Below are positions 35,657 to 44,490 of a DNA stretch of 44,619 nt, piece after piece. The translations under genes were made by a program, and so were the position numbers. Each line of letters begins with the position of its first letter. Position 1 is the first letter of the stretch. This stretch comes from Bacteroidota bacterium. GTDB taxonomy: Bacteria > Bacteroidota > Bacteroidia > 2-12-FULL-35-15. Below the pieces are notes generated by a model. That model was given only the letters and a program-made list of their open reading frames with translations, made no database searches and was not told the origin of the DNA. The DNA is taken from positions 1 to 44,619 of the forward strand of contig JANYDQ010000251.1 of NCBI GenBank assembly GCA_025363555.1. The letters are read 5' to 3'.

Positions 35657-37743
35657 ATGAAATATAAAAGACATACCGTTACCGCTGCATTACCTTATGC
35701 AAATGGACCTGTTCATATAGGGCATTTGGCTGGTTGTTATCTGCCGGCAGATATATACGTACGCTATTTGCGTTCCAAAGGAGAAGATGTGAAATTTATT
35801 TGTGGTTCTGACGAACATGGTGTACCTATTACCATTAAAGCAAAGAAAGAAGGCATCACACCTCAAAAGGTGGTGGATAAATACCATAAATTATGGGCGA
35901 TGCGTTCAGAGAGTTTGGAATTTCGTTTGATATTTATTCCCGGACATCTTCCAAAACTCATCATGAAACTGCTTCCGAATTTTTTAAAACCCTCTATGAT
36001 AAAGGAGTTTTTGAGGAAGAAATAACAGAACAATATTTTGATGAAAAGGCAAACCAGTTTTTGGCAGACAGATACATTACAGGCACTTGCCCGAATTGCG
36101 GAAACGAAAATGCTTATGGTGACCAATGCGAAAACTGCGGCAGTACACTTAATGCAACCGATTTAATAAATCCTAAATCTACACTAAGCGGAGAATCACC
36201 TGTTAGACGCAAAACAAAGAATTGGTTTTTGCCTTTAGATAAAATGCAGCCTCAAATTGAAGCATACATCGATTCTCATAAAGAATGGAAGACCAATGTT
36301 TTTGGGCAATGCAAGAGTTGGTTGAATGCCGGACTACAACCCCGCGCTATGACACGAGATTTGGATTGGGGTGTGAAAGTGCCTGTGGATGGAGCAGAAG
36401 GAAAGGTATTGTATGTTTGGTTCGATGCCCCAATTGGATATATTTCTGCAACGAAAGAACTTTTTGCATCTAAAGTACAAAGCACAAAGTCTCAAGACTC
36501 AATACTTAATACTCAAGACTGGCAATTATATTGGAAAGACAAAGAAACAAAACTTGTTCATTTTATCGGGAAAGATAATATTGTTTTTCATTGTATTATT
36601 TTCCCTGCAATGCTAATGGCTGAAGGCTCGTACATCTTACCTGAAAATGTTCCGGCCAACGAATTTCTTAACCTGGAAGGAGATAAAATTTCTACTTCGC
36701 GCAATTGGGCAGTGTGGCTGCACGAATATTTACTGGATTTTAAAGACAAGCAGGATGTATTGCGTTATACTCTTTGTGCCAATGCACCGGAAACAAAGGA
36801 CAATGATTTTACGTGGAAAGATTTCCAGGCAAAAAACAACAATGAACTGGTGGCTATACTTGGTAATTTTGTAAACCGAACATTAGTATTAACTCATAAA
36901 TATTACGAAGGGAATGTGCCAACAGCAGAGGAATACAGCAAGAATGATATTTTGTTACTGGAAGAAATAACAAAGTATCCTGCAAAGATTGCAGCAAGTA
37001 TTGAACAATATCGTTTCCGCGAAGCATTAGCAGAATTAATGAATTTAGCGCGAAGCGGAAATAAATACCTTGCAGATAATGAACCCTGGAAATTAATTAA
37101 CTCGGATGCAAATCGTGTGAAAACGGTTATGAATATTGCTTTGCAGATATGTGCAAATCTTACTATTGTTATGGAACCATTCCTTCCTTTTACAGCAAAT
37201 AAGTTAGGTGCAATGCTTAATTTGAATGAAGGATTAAAATGGAACGATGCCACCCGCACAGATTTATTATTACCAGGACATAAAATAAATACCGCAAGTC
37301 TTTTGTTTGAAAAAGTGGAAGATGAACAAATGACTTATCAAATTCAAAAACTTTCAAATTCGAAAATGGAAAATGAATTAGCAAACAACAAATCCGAAAT
37401 CCCTTCTCAGAAGCCCGAAATAACTTTCGATGATTTTTCTAAAATGGATATTCGGGTTGGAACTATTTTGGAAGCAGAGCGTGTTCCGAAAACAGATAAA
37501 CTGTTGAAATTGAAAATTGATACAGGTATTGATATTCGTACCGTTGTTTCAGGCATTGCCCAATATTATAAACCCGAAGACATCATCGGGCAACAAGTAA
37601 GTATTTTAGTAAACCTTGCTCCTCGGATGCTGAAAAACATTGAAAGCCGTGGAATGATTTTATGTTCTGAAAATGAAAAAGGCGAGTTGAGTTTTGTATC
37701 ACCAACAAAATCGAATGCAACTAATGGTTCAATAATAAAGTAA
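35657..37743 (+). CDS. metG: Methionyl-tRNA synthetase, interrupted by an apparent 1-base frameshift
   Basis: The enzyme charges tRNA-Met. The 5' part (35657 to about 35893) holds HIGH as PVHIGHLAG and GSDEHGVPI. The frame then shifts: the natural continuation [19 protein letters not shown] lies in the next frame from 35893. It carries the zinc knuckle CPNCG...CENCGS, the KMSKS variant [12 protein letters not shown], the anticodon-binding helical domain and a C-terminal tRNA-binding (Trbp111/EMAP-like) domain [20 protein letters not shown]. Restoring one A (TTATGG to TTAATGG) would join KYHKL to MGDAF and give one normal protein. Since the gene is essential, a sequencing or assembly error is likelier than real loss. 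About 12 extra residues lie near [11 protein letters not shown]. Confidence 0.85.
36470..36522 (+). repeat. In-frame repetitive insertion in metG
   Basis: AAAGTACAAAGCACAAAG and two copies of CTCAAGACT make a low-complexity block. It encodes [17 protein letters not shown] between ATKELFA and [12 protein letters not shown]. Related MetG proteins have about 11 residues here, so about 12 are extra. The block resembles simple repeats seen in spacers of this phylum. Confidence 0.45.
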
Positions 37744-39924
37744 ATGAAAAAAACTATTCTCATCATCATATCACTTGCATTATTTCTGCAAGTATCCATT
37801 GCGCAAACAAAATTGCTTACTATGGAAGACGCAATTATCAAACAAAAAACCACGCTTGCTCCTGCCCGGTTAAAACAATTAATGTGGGTAAAAGGAACGG
37901 ATAAATATTCGTTCGTGGACAAAAAAGATAAGGAAGATGTTTTGATTATTGGAAATGCCGCCACTACTAAACAGGAAACGATGGCTACATTGACAAATGT
38001 GAATGATGCTCTAAAAAAAATAAACCTGAAAGCACTTGAAGTATTTCCTTCCATTCTATGGAAAAATGCTAATCAGTTTACTTTCGAAACAGAAAAAAAA
38101 CTACTTGCGTATGATTTAAAAACAAAAGTTATTTCTGTGGAAGCAAGTAGAGATTTTGGTGATGGCGCTGAGCATACTGATGTGGCAGCTACTACAGGCT
38201 ATGTGGCTTATACCATAAAAAATAATTTATTTGTTTATGACGGGAAAGATAAGCTAACAATAACTAATGATAAGGATTCAAACATAGTTAACGGACAGTC
38301 CGTTCACCGCGATGAGTTTGGCATTACAAAGGGAACCTACTGGTCGCCAAAGGGTGATTTACTTGCATTTTATAGGATGGACCAGCGAATGGTTACTGAT
38401 TATCCGATTATCGACTGGAGTGTTCGTCCTGCCAAAGTGAGTGAAATCAAGTATCCTATGGCAGGAGATAAAAGTCATGAAGTAACTGTGGGTGTATATA
38501 ACATGGCAAAACATACTACTGTGTTTTTAAAAACCGGTGAACCAAAAGAACAATATTTAACTAATGTTACCTGGAGTCCGGATGAACAACATATTTTTAT
38601 CCAAGTGTTGAATCGTGACCAGAATGAAATGAATTTGAATATGTACAGTGCAATAACAGGAGAATTTGAAAGACCAATTCATACAGAGAAAAATGAAAAA
38701 TATGTTCATCCTATGCACCCGATTGTTTTTATTCCAAATAAAAATAATGAATTTGTTTTACAGTCAGAAATAAATGGATTCAATCAATTACAATTGTGGG
38801 GTTATATCCCGGGCGGGGTGAGTAAGAAAATATTTGATAACAAAGAAACAGCGGGGGATGGGAAATGGATAGTAACTGACTTTGCAGGATTTGATGAGAA
38901 AGGAGAATATCTGTTTTATAGCTCAACTCAAGAATCAGCAATTACTCGCAATTTTTATAAGATGAGTGTGAAAGATGGAAAAATAACCCGATTAACTCAG
39001 GGTGATGGAACCCACACCGTTATTATGAATGATTCAAAAACTTATTTCTTTGATAACTTCCAATCTACTACTGTTCCCAGAGAAATTTCTATTTATGATG
39101 TGAAAGGAAAAAAAGTACAAACGTTGAAACAATCTGAAAACCCTCTGAAAGACTATAAGCTCGGGCAACTCACCCTTTTTAAATTAAAATCCGATTCGGC
39201 TGACGACTTGTATTGCCGAATGTTTAAACCTGTTGATTTTGATTCCACAAAAAAATATCCTGTAATTGTTTATTTATATAATGGTCCGGGAGTGCAATTA
39301 ATCAACAATACCTGGAATGGGGGAGGGGACATGTGGCTGCAATACATGGCAGAACATGGGTATGTGGTATTTACGATAGATGGAAGAGGAAGTGCCAATC
39401 GCGGACTTGCCTTTGAACAGACTACTTTTAGGCAATTGGGAACTGTGGAAATGAAAGACCAGATGGTGGGAGTGGATTATTTAAAAAGTTTAAAATATGT
39501 AGATTCAAAGCGAATGGGCTTGATGGGTTGGAGTTTTGGAGGATTTATGACCACGAGCATCATGACTCGTTATCCCGATGTTTTCAAGGTTGCCGTTGCA
39601 GGTGGTCCCGTGATTGACTGGAGCTATTACGAAGTAATGTACACCGAGCGATACATGGACACCCCGCAAACCAATCCTGATGGATATAAGGACGCAAACG
39701 TGATGAACCACATTGATAACCTGAAAGGAAAATTATTGGTCATTCACGGTGCGCAGGACAATGTAGTGGTTTGGCAAAACTCTATGATGTTCCTAAAAGC
39801 CTGTGTGGACAAAGGCAAATCGGTTGATTATTTTGTGTATCCCGGACATGAACACAATGTAATGGGTAAAGACAGGGTTCATCTCTTCAATAAAATTACA
39901 GATTACTTCGCGCAGAATTTATAG
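37744..39924 (+). CDS. Secreted S9 prolyl oligopeptidase, dipeptidyl peptidase IV-like
   Basis: This 726-aa periplasmic serine peptidase should remove Xaa-Pro dipeptides from the N-termini of peptides. A signal peptide (MKKTILIIISLALFLQVSIAQ) precedes an N-terminal beta-propeller (about 40-470, with GTYWSPKGDLLAFYRMDQR typical of DPP IV). The alpha/beta-hydrolase domain then carries the triad: Ser in GLMGWSFGGF (about 597), Asp in VIHGAQDNVV (about 674) and His in YPGHEHNV (about 705). The segment CRMFKPVDFDSTKKYPVIVYLYNGPG marks the domain join. The ATG follows the metG stop directly with no gap, so it is read through from metG. It probably serves peptide scavenging. Confidence 0.92.
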   Translation: MKKTILIIISLALFLQVSIAQTKLLTMEDAIIKQKTTLAPARLKQLMWVKGTDKYSFVDKKDKEDVLIIGNAATTKQETMATLTNVNDALKKINLKALEVFPSILWKNANQFTFETEKKLLAYDLKTKVISVEASRDFGDGAEHTDVAATTGYVAYTIKNNLFVYDGKDKLTITNDKDSNIVNGQSVHRDEFGITKGTYWSPKGDLLAFYRMDQRMVTDYPIIDWSVRPAKVSEIKYPMAGDKSHEVTVGVYNMAKHTTVFLKTGEPKEQYLTNVTWSPDEQHIFIQVLNRDQNEMNLNMYSAITGEFERPIHTEKNEKYVHPMHPIVFIPNKNNEFVLQSEINGFNQLQLWGYIPGGVSKKIFDNKETAGDGKWIVTDFAGFDEKGEYLFYSSTQESAITRNFYKMSVKDGKITRLTQGDGTHTVIMNDSKTYFFDNFQSTTVPREISIYDVKGKKVQTLKQSENPLKDYKLGQLTLFKLKSDSADDLYCRMFKPVDFDSTKKYPVIVYLYNGPGVQLINNTWNGGGDMWLQYMAEHGYVVFTIDGRGSANRGLAFEQTTFRQLGTVEMKDQMVGVDYLKSLKYVDSKRMGLMGWSFGGFMTTSIMTRYPDVFKVAVAGGPVIDWSYYEVMYTERYMDTPQTNPDGYKDANVMNHIDNLKGKLLVIHGAQDNVVVWQNSMMFLKACVDKGKSVDYFVYPGHEHNVMGKDRVHLFNKITDYFAQNL

Positions 39925-40007
39925 GTAACTCTCCTGTTACTTATTTTCTTCGAACACCAAATATTTTCAGCAAAATATAAGTTGATGTTTCGGTGAATGC
40001 ATAGTTT

Positions 40008-40115
40008 TTAGATGGTAATTCTTTTATCAATCAACTGCTGGAGGTCCTCAAAAGAAAGCCCATCTTCAAAAAAAATGTACAACTTTCTGTTTACAGGATC
40101 AGCAAACTGGTTTAG
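40008..40115 (-). pseudogene. C-terminal tail of an unidentified decayed gene
   Basis: The minus strand reads NQFADPVNRKLYIFFEDGLS followed by FEDLQQLIDKRITI and a TAA stop. The charge and hydrophobic pattern are protein-like, but a stop lies only 35 codons upstream and no start is present. It appears to be the remains of a longer gene lost when the neighbourhood was rearranged. I do not recognise the family. Confidence 0.35.
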
Positions 40116-40292
40116 TTATACCGATGGTTAAGTTTGATTGGAAAAAATCTACAAACGCTGCCAACACCCAATTAGGTCGTTATGTTAGCGGAAAGAAGAT
40201 ATATTTCCAAACCGAATTAAGTGTTGTGTTGCATGACATAAGTCAGACGATTGACATCAGGATTAAATAACCGAAAACAACCCGAAGAGGAC

Positions 40293-40376
40293 GTAATTGT
40301 TACATTTTGGTCTGTAATTGTTACATTATGGTCAGTGATTGTTACATTATGGCCTATTATTTTTTTGATATGGCCG
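40293..40376. repeat. 21-bp-period tandem array (array 5), three clear units plus one decayed
   Basis: GTAATTGTTACATTTTGGTCT, GTAATTGTTACATTATGGTCA and GTGATTGTTACATTATGGCCT follow each other at exactly 21 bp. ATTATTTTTTTGATATGGCCG keeps the phase as a diverged fourth unit. Both strands stay open: plus reads VIVTLWS-like and minus reads NVTITDH-like heptapeptides. These short ORFs (40217-40399, 40251-40457) are treated as shadows. Confidence 0.9.
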
Positions 40377-40423
40377 GACAGATTGGTACAAAATTTCAAT
40401 TTATCGAGAGCACGCCAAATAAA

Positions 40424-40455
40424 AAAAACTCCTCTGTATTACCAGAGGAGTTTTT
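40424..40455. terminator. Orphan strong bidirectional terminator
   Basis: ACTCCTCTG-tattac-CAGAGGAGT is a perfect 9-bp stem flanked by A8 and T5. No gene ends nearby: the S9 gene stops 500 bp upstream on plus, and none ends here on minus. It may be the leftover of a deleted gene or the edge of the integrative element. Confidence 0.75.
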
Positions 40456-40586
40456 GAGGTCCCGTGCGTCCTGTTTTTGAGTACTTTGGGGTGATTCAAA
40501 ATTCGCCATTTACTCAATGTTTACAATCATCTCAGCAGTTATACAATTTTTTGGTAAAATCCGAAAATCACCCAGAAATTTTCCGA

Positions 40587-40609
40587 TTTTGCCACACGTT
40601 TTGCCACAC
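40587..40609 (+). repeat. Direct repeat TTTTGCCACAC x2 upstream of the recombinase gene
   Basis: Two exact 11-bp copies with a 12-bp period lie 84 bp before the integrase start. Such paired short repeats next to a tyrosine recombinase gene could be arm-type binding sites or part of the attachment site. Confidence 0.5.
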
Positions 40610-40692
40610 TTTTTTTGGACAAATCTACCTCTGTTTTTCTTACTTTCTGTCCAGTCGATACAAACGTATAATAAATATCAATACAAAAAACT

Positions 40693-41934
40693 ATGCACGT
40701 AAATTTTTTTTTAAGAGACATCAGCAAAGAAGGAGCTTATTCCAAAAAATCAAAAGAACATTTGGTACATGCTTACTTCACTTATCATGGGCAACGTATA
40801 CGTTTGTCAACTAAGTTAAGAGTAAATAAAAACGATTGGAATGAAAAGAGAGAGGAGTTTCGAGGCTTCGGGGATGATGTAGCAATGAAAAATGCTACAC
40901 TAAAAAAAATTCGGCAAAAAGCGGATGGAGTTTATAATACCCTTATGTCTAAAGGAATTCCATTAACAGCTAACAATGTGAAAAAAGAAATTCTAAAAGA
41001 AATTTTTCCTGAAAAATATGTCAAAGCAGAAAAGGTTTACAATTTATTTAATTTTTTAGAATGGTATATTAAAGAAAATTCGAATAACGTAAAGCTTGGG
41101 ACAATGAAGGCTTATATGCAGTTAATACCATTGCTTAAAGACATTTCAAAAAAAGAAGGAGACTTGTTTTTAGAATTTGAACAAGTAACTAATCCTTGGG
41201 AGTCTGCCTTTAAAACATTTCTTATTAATAAAGGTCATGGAAAGAACACAATCGGAAGGCATATAAAAAACATTAAATCTCTAATGACATTAGCATACAA
41301 GAAAAAATTGCACACTAATACCGAGTACAGAGAATTTAAAAAGACATCGGAAGAAACAAAAGCAATTTATTTAACCGAAGAAGAAATTCTTTCAATTTAT
41401 AACACTGACTTGCCTTCTCACTTAGTAGAGGCAAGAGACGTTTTTGTTTTCTCCTGTTTAACTGGACTCCGATTCAGTGATACTATAGCTTTGCGAAAGT
41501 ATAATTGGAAAGGAGATTTTCTTGAAATCACAACAATAAAAACGGAAGACGCACTAAAAATACCACTTCGAAAAACAGCTAAAATTATTTTAGAAAAGTA
41601 TAAAGGACAAATACCTTATTTTTATAATCAAAAATATAATCGTCAGATAAAAGAAATTTGCTCAAAGGTTGATTCTCTCAAAGTTGATGAAACATATACT
41701 ATTACAAAAGGCTCTAAAAGAAAGGAAATTGTAATTAAGAAATATAAATTGGTACAAAGCCATACAGCCAGGAGAAGCTTCGCAACAAACGAATATAAAA
41801 GAGGAACAAAAACTGCAATTATAATGGCAGTAACTGGTCATAAATCTGAACGTGACTTTTGGACATATATTCGTTTGAAGCAAACAGAAAAGGCAGAAGA
41901 TTTATTCGAAGACTTTCAAAAAAGAGATTTTTAG
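40693..41934 (+). CDS. Tyrosine recombinase/integrase of an integrative element
   Basis: The product is 413 aa and cuts and joins att sites. An N-terminal arm-binding domain (AYFTYHGQRIRLSTKLRVNKNDWNEKREEF) is followed by a SAM-like core-binding domain (NLFNFLEWYIKENSNNVKLGTMKAY...FLINKGHGKNTIGRHIKNIKSLM). The catalytic domain begins at about residue 220. Visible active-site residues are Arg in CLTGLRFSD, HxxR in SHTARRSFATN, the second His in VTGHKSERDFW, and Tyr in TYIRL. The start ATG gives MHVNFFLRDI. It converges with an excisionase-like gene 9 bp away, a typical Bacteroidota mobile-element pair. Confidence 0.92.
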   Translation: MHVNFFLRDISKEGAYSKKSKEHLVHAYFTYHGQRIRLSTKLRVNKNDWNEKREEFRGFGDDVAMKNATLKKIRQKADGVYNTLMSKGIPLTANNVKKEILKEIFPEKYVKAEKVYNLFNFLEWYIKENSNNVKLGTMKAYMQLIPLLKDISKKEGDLFLEFEQVTNPWESAFKTFLINKGHGKNTIGRHIKNIKSLMTLAYKKKLHTNTEYREFKKTSEETKAIYLTEEEILSIYNTDLPSHLVEARDVFVFSCLTGLRFSDTIALRKYNWKGDFLEITTIKTEDALKIPLRKTAKIILEKYKGQIPYFYNQKYNRQIKEICSKVDSLKVDETYTITKGSKRKEIVIKKYKLVQSHTARRSFATNEYKRGTKTAIIMAVTGHKSERDFWTYIRLKQTEKAEDLFEDFQKRDF

Positions 41935-41943
41935 TAACGCAAG

Positions 41944-42273
41944 CTATCTAATAAATTTAGGTTTTTCTGCTTTGTAATTTCTTAATGATTGTACAAACTG
42001 CTCCACATGATAAACTTTATATTTACCTTGTTGGATAGAATGAAAATAGTTTTGTTTTTTACACTTGTGGAATTTATTCCGACTAATTTTATATTCATCC
42101 AATAAATCTTCCATGTGCATGTATTCCTTATTCACGTTCAACTCTGGCATTAATGCAAGTTCACGCCTTATAACATCCTTTACAACTTCTTTTAATTCTT
42201 CCAAAAAGTCATCTTTTATTTCTTTCTTCAATTCGTCTTTTAAAATGTCTAATACGGTTTTCCAAGAATTCAT
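41944..42273 (-). CDS. Excisionase-like helix-turn-helix protein
   Basis: The product is 109 aa. The N-terminal half is a charged coiled coil (LDILKDELKKEIKDDFLEELKEVVKDVIRREL). The C-terminal half is a winged-helix of the MerR/excisionase HTH_17 type: MHMEDLLDEYKISRNKFHKCKKQNYFHSIQQGKYKVYHVEQF. In this setting it would bend DNA to steer the recombinase toward excision or act as a regulator. It is convergent with the integrase gene (9 bp) and is the last gene of a minus-strand run with the 82-aa protein and DUF5131. The ATG at 42273 is the natural start. Confidence 0.75.
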   Translation of the reverse strand: MNSWKTVLDILKDELKKEIKDDFLEELKEVVKDVIRRELALMPELNVNKEYMHMEDLLDEYKISRNKFHKCKKQNYFHSIQQGKYKVYHVEQFVQSLRNYKAEKPKFIR

Positions 42274-42325
42274 TTGTCTTAATTAATTTAGTTTTTATTT
42301 ATTTACTTCCCTTTACTAACAGTAA

Positions 42326-42574
42326 TTAGTTTAGTTCAAACCAATCAGGGCATGAAAGATTCTCTACTTTAAGGAAGTGGGTTTCGCTCAACTCCAAACA
42401 AATATTTATGAGCTCTTCATCCCCCTTACATGCACAGGCAATTACCTCTTCTTCTTGTATAGTAGGAATACATACAATAAAATAGTCATAGCCAATTCTC
42501 CGTACTTTTTCTTTAAACGATTCAAAATTTAATTCTTCCTCTCCAACTATTATTGTTTTAAAATTCTTTTTCAT
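42326..42574 (-). CDS. Small hypothetical protein
   Basis: The product is 82 aa and acidic: MKKNFKTIIVGEEELNFES is followed by FKEKVRRIGYDYFIVCIPTI, CACKGDEELINICLELSE and the tail ENLSCPDWFELN. It has mixed strands and helices with four cysteines (C-x(n)-CAC...C...C) but no clear metal pattern. It has no signal peptide. It lies between the HTH gene (52 bp downstream) and DUF5131 (20 bp upstream) in the same direction, so it is probably co-transcribed with them. I do not recognise the family. Confidence 0.6.
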   Translation of the reverse strand: MKKNFKTIIVGEEELNFESFKEKVRRIGYDYFIVCIPTIQEEEVIACACKGDEELINICLELSETHFLKVENLSCPDWFELN

Positions 42575-42594
42575 ACTTTTTTGAGATTTAATAT

Positions 42595-43356
42595 TTAATT
42601 TTTTATTATTGGCATTGCTCTATAAATTTTACCATTTAACTCACACCCACCCTTAGCATAGCTTGGGTTTCCCTTTACCATTGTAGGGTCTTTAGGATTT
42701 GGATTAAATTGTTTTTTGCCCCATTGTTTAAAAAAGAATTTCACTTTTTGTTTTACACATTGTCTTTGTAGGTCTTCAACCCATTCCTTTTTTAATTGTC
42801 TCGCTCCATGCCCAGATTCTCCACCCGTAATTACCCAGTCAATCCCTTTAAAATTTAAGTTTGAAAGTGGACCCAAAAGAGGCTCCAGCGAAAGGAATTT
42901 TATTTTCGCTCCCGATTTTTTTAAATACTTCAAACGCTCCACAACCCTTTCATCTTCTATAGACACGCCCATCCAAATATTATTTGTCCACGTCAATTCT
43001 GAACTTATTTCCGCCAACTTCTTTGCTCTTTTGGTTAATATCTGGTAGGTGTGTTGGGGAGTGGCGTTCATTGTTAGAAACACCTGCTTGATAAACTCCA
43101 ATGGAACATCTTCATGAAACAAATCGCTCTTCGAATTAACAAAAACCACCTTCGGCATCTTCCATCTAAATGGTCTTAATAACTCTTCTTGATGAATTGA
43201 GAGTTTAAAGCCATTTTTATACTTCTCTTGTCCCATAAATTTACATCTAAGAGACATTACTAAGGCATAACAAAATTTACAGCCAGCTGAATTTTTTGTA
43301 CAACCTGTTGTTGGATTCCAGGTAAAACCTGTCCACTCGATACTTGATTTACTCAT
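42595..43356 (-). CDS. Phage Gp37/Gp68 family protein (DUF5131, three-Cys motif)
   Basis: The product is 253 aa. The family signature SKSSIEWTGFTWNPTTGCTKNSAGCKFCYA starts the protein, with the C-x6-C-x2-C three-cysteine motif that resembles a radical-SAM iron-sulfur site. Further motifs are PKVVFVNSKSDLFHEDVP, TPQHTYQILTKRAKKL, WMGVSIEDERVVERLKYL, FLSLEPLLGPL and WVITGGESGHGARQL, all typical of PF07505. In many phages and mobile elements it is linked to a three-Cys-motif partner protein (TcmP); none is seen between here and the right edge. The product's reaction is unknown. It is the first gene of a minus-strand run of three and is separated from the 307-aa gene by a terminator. Confidence 0.9.
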   Translation of the reverse strand: MSKSSIEWTGFTWNPTTGCTKNSAGCKFCYALVMSLRCKFMGQEKYKNGFKLSIHQEELLRPFRWKMPKVVFVNSKSDLFHEDVPLEFIKQVFLTMNATPQHTYQILTKRAKKLAEISSELTWTNNIWMGVSIEDERVVERLKYLKKSGAKIKFLSLEPLLGPLSNLNFKGIDWVITGGESGHGARQLKKEWVEDLQRQCVKQKVKFFFKQWGKKQFNPNPKDPTMVKGNPSYAKGGCELNGKIYRAMPIIKN

Positions 43357-43497
43357 AATTTTATTTTATTTTTATTAATTATTGGACTACTCTTTTTCGT
43401 CCTTTCAATTAGTTATACGTAAGTGGGTGTTGGACATAACCATAAAATAAAAGCATTAGTTTTGTCCAAGGGATTAAAGGGACTATTGCCAAATAAA

Positions 43498-43526
43498 AAA
43501 GGTGAAACCATTACTGTTTCACCTTT
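43498..43526 (-). terminator. Terminator of the 307-aa gene
   Basis: AAAGGTGAAAC-cattact-GTTTCACCTTT is a perfect 11-bp stem. The minus strand continues TTTATTT. It sits 22 bp past the stop at 43549. Confidence 0.85.
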
Positions 43527-43548
43527 AACTAAAGAGAGAGGAGAGAGA

Positions 43549-44472
43549 CTATTTAGTTCTTCGATTTATAAGTTGTTTAACTCGGTCAGCGTTTACTTGA
43601 GTTAATTGTGATTTATCAAACCTTGCTCTGTTTTTCATTTCTCGTCTTTCATCTGAAAATATATTTAGCAACATAAAAATATCTCCAATTGTTCCGTGCC
43701 TATTATTAGGGATTTTCATTCCCATCTCAATCAACAGGTCATTCAGACTGTTAGCATATTCACGTAAAATCATACTCTCCTTTACAGAACTCTTTTTATA
43801 AGTTTTTAAGAATATTTCACAATCATTTTTTACATCACTTAAAAATTTTATAGAATTTATATTTGAATTTAAAGGAAAGTGCTTTCCAAAAAAACTTTCA
43901 AATATCAAAAACAGTTCTGTAGAAAACGCGGTTGATTTGGAATTAGTCCCGACTCCAGTTTGAATAATATTTTTTTTTATTTCTAAAAGATTATAATTCG
44001 GTTGCCTAATTTCTTCAATCAAATTAATTGATTTGATTAATTGTTTTGCATACTCTTTTTTATTTTCAAAATCACCTTCTGATTCATACTCTTGCATATA
44101 AAGGTAGCTCTTGTTAAATTTATCAATTCTAAGTACTGCGTGGCATAGATTAGCTAAAGTCTTTTCGTCAAAATTTCCATCCGAGTCAGATATTAGGCCA
44201 GCGATTGAATAATAAAAATCTTTTTTTATTTCTTGCTTAAAATCATTATCGTCATTAATTGAATTCACAGTGTCATAAGATTCTATTTCTTGTGTTTCGC
44301 TTGTAGAATTGCCTTTTGCTAATTTTTCATACATTAGAAACAGGTCATACAATTCAAAATCAAGATATGAGTTATCATAAATACCTATTTCTGGGTAATT
44401 AATGTATTTATCTATCAAACTTCTGTCCGATACAATTTCTATTAATTCGTCTCCCAAATTATATGATGACAT
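43549..44472 (-). CDS. Hypothetical 307-aa cytoplasmic protein in the integrative element
   Basis: I do not recognise this family. The protein is almost wholly helical and charged, with no signal peptide and no membrane segment. Visible stretches are SDRSLIDKYINYPEIGIYDNSYLDFELYDLFLMYEKLAKG, an acidic linker (SYDTVNSINDDNDFKQEIKKD), LANLCHAVLRIDKFNKSYLYMQEYESEGDFENKKEYAKQL and the basic C-terminus RREMKNRARFDKSQLTQVNADRVKQLINRRTK, which could bind nucleic acid. It follows a gene cut off at the window edge by only 18 bp, suggesting one operon. Such unknown cargo next to a recombinase may be a defence or maintenance gene, but nothing in the sequence proves it. Confidence 0.65.
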   Translation of the reverse strand: MSSYNLGDELIEIVSDRSLIDKYINYPEIGIYDNSYLDFELYDLFLMYEKLAKGNSTSETQEIESYDTVNSINDDNDFKQEIKKDFYYSIAGLISDSDGNFDEKTLANLCHAVLRIDKFNKSYLYMQEYESEGDFENKKEYAKQLIKSINLIEEIRQPNYNLLEIKKNIIQTGVGTNSKSTAFSTELFLIFESFFGKHFPLNSNINSIKFLSDVKNDCEIFLKTYKKSSVKESMILREYANSLNDLLIEMGMKIPNNRHGTIGDIFMLLNIFSDERREMKNRARFDKSQLTQVNADRVKQLINRRTK

Positions 44473-44490
44473 TGTTTAACAATGAAGTTG

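Noticed and set aside
40464-40814. 116-aa ORF upstream of the integrase
   Set aside because: It overlaps the true integrase start in another frame and runs through the TTTTGCCACAC repeats; no protein signature.
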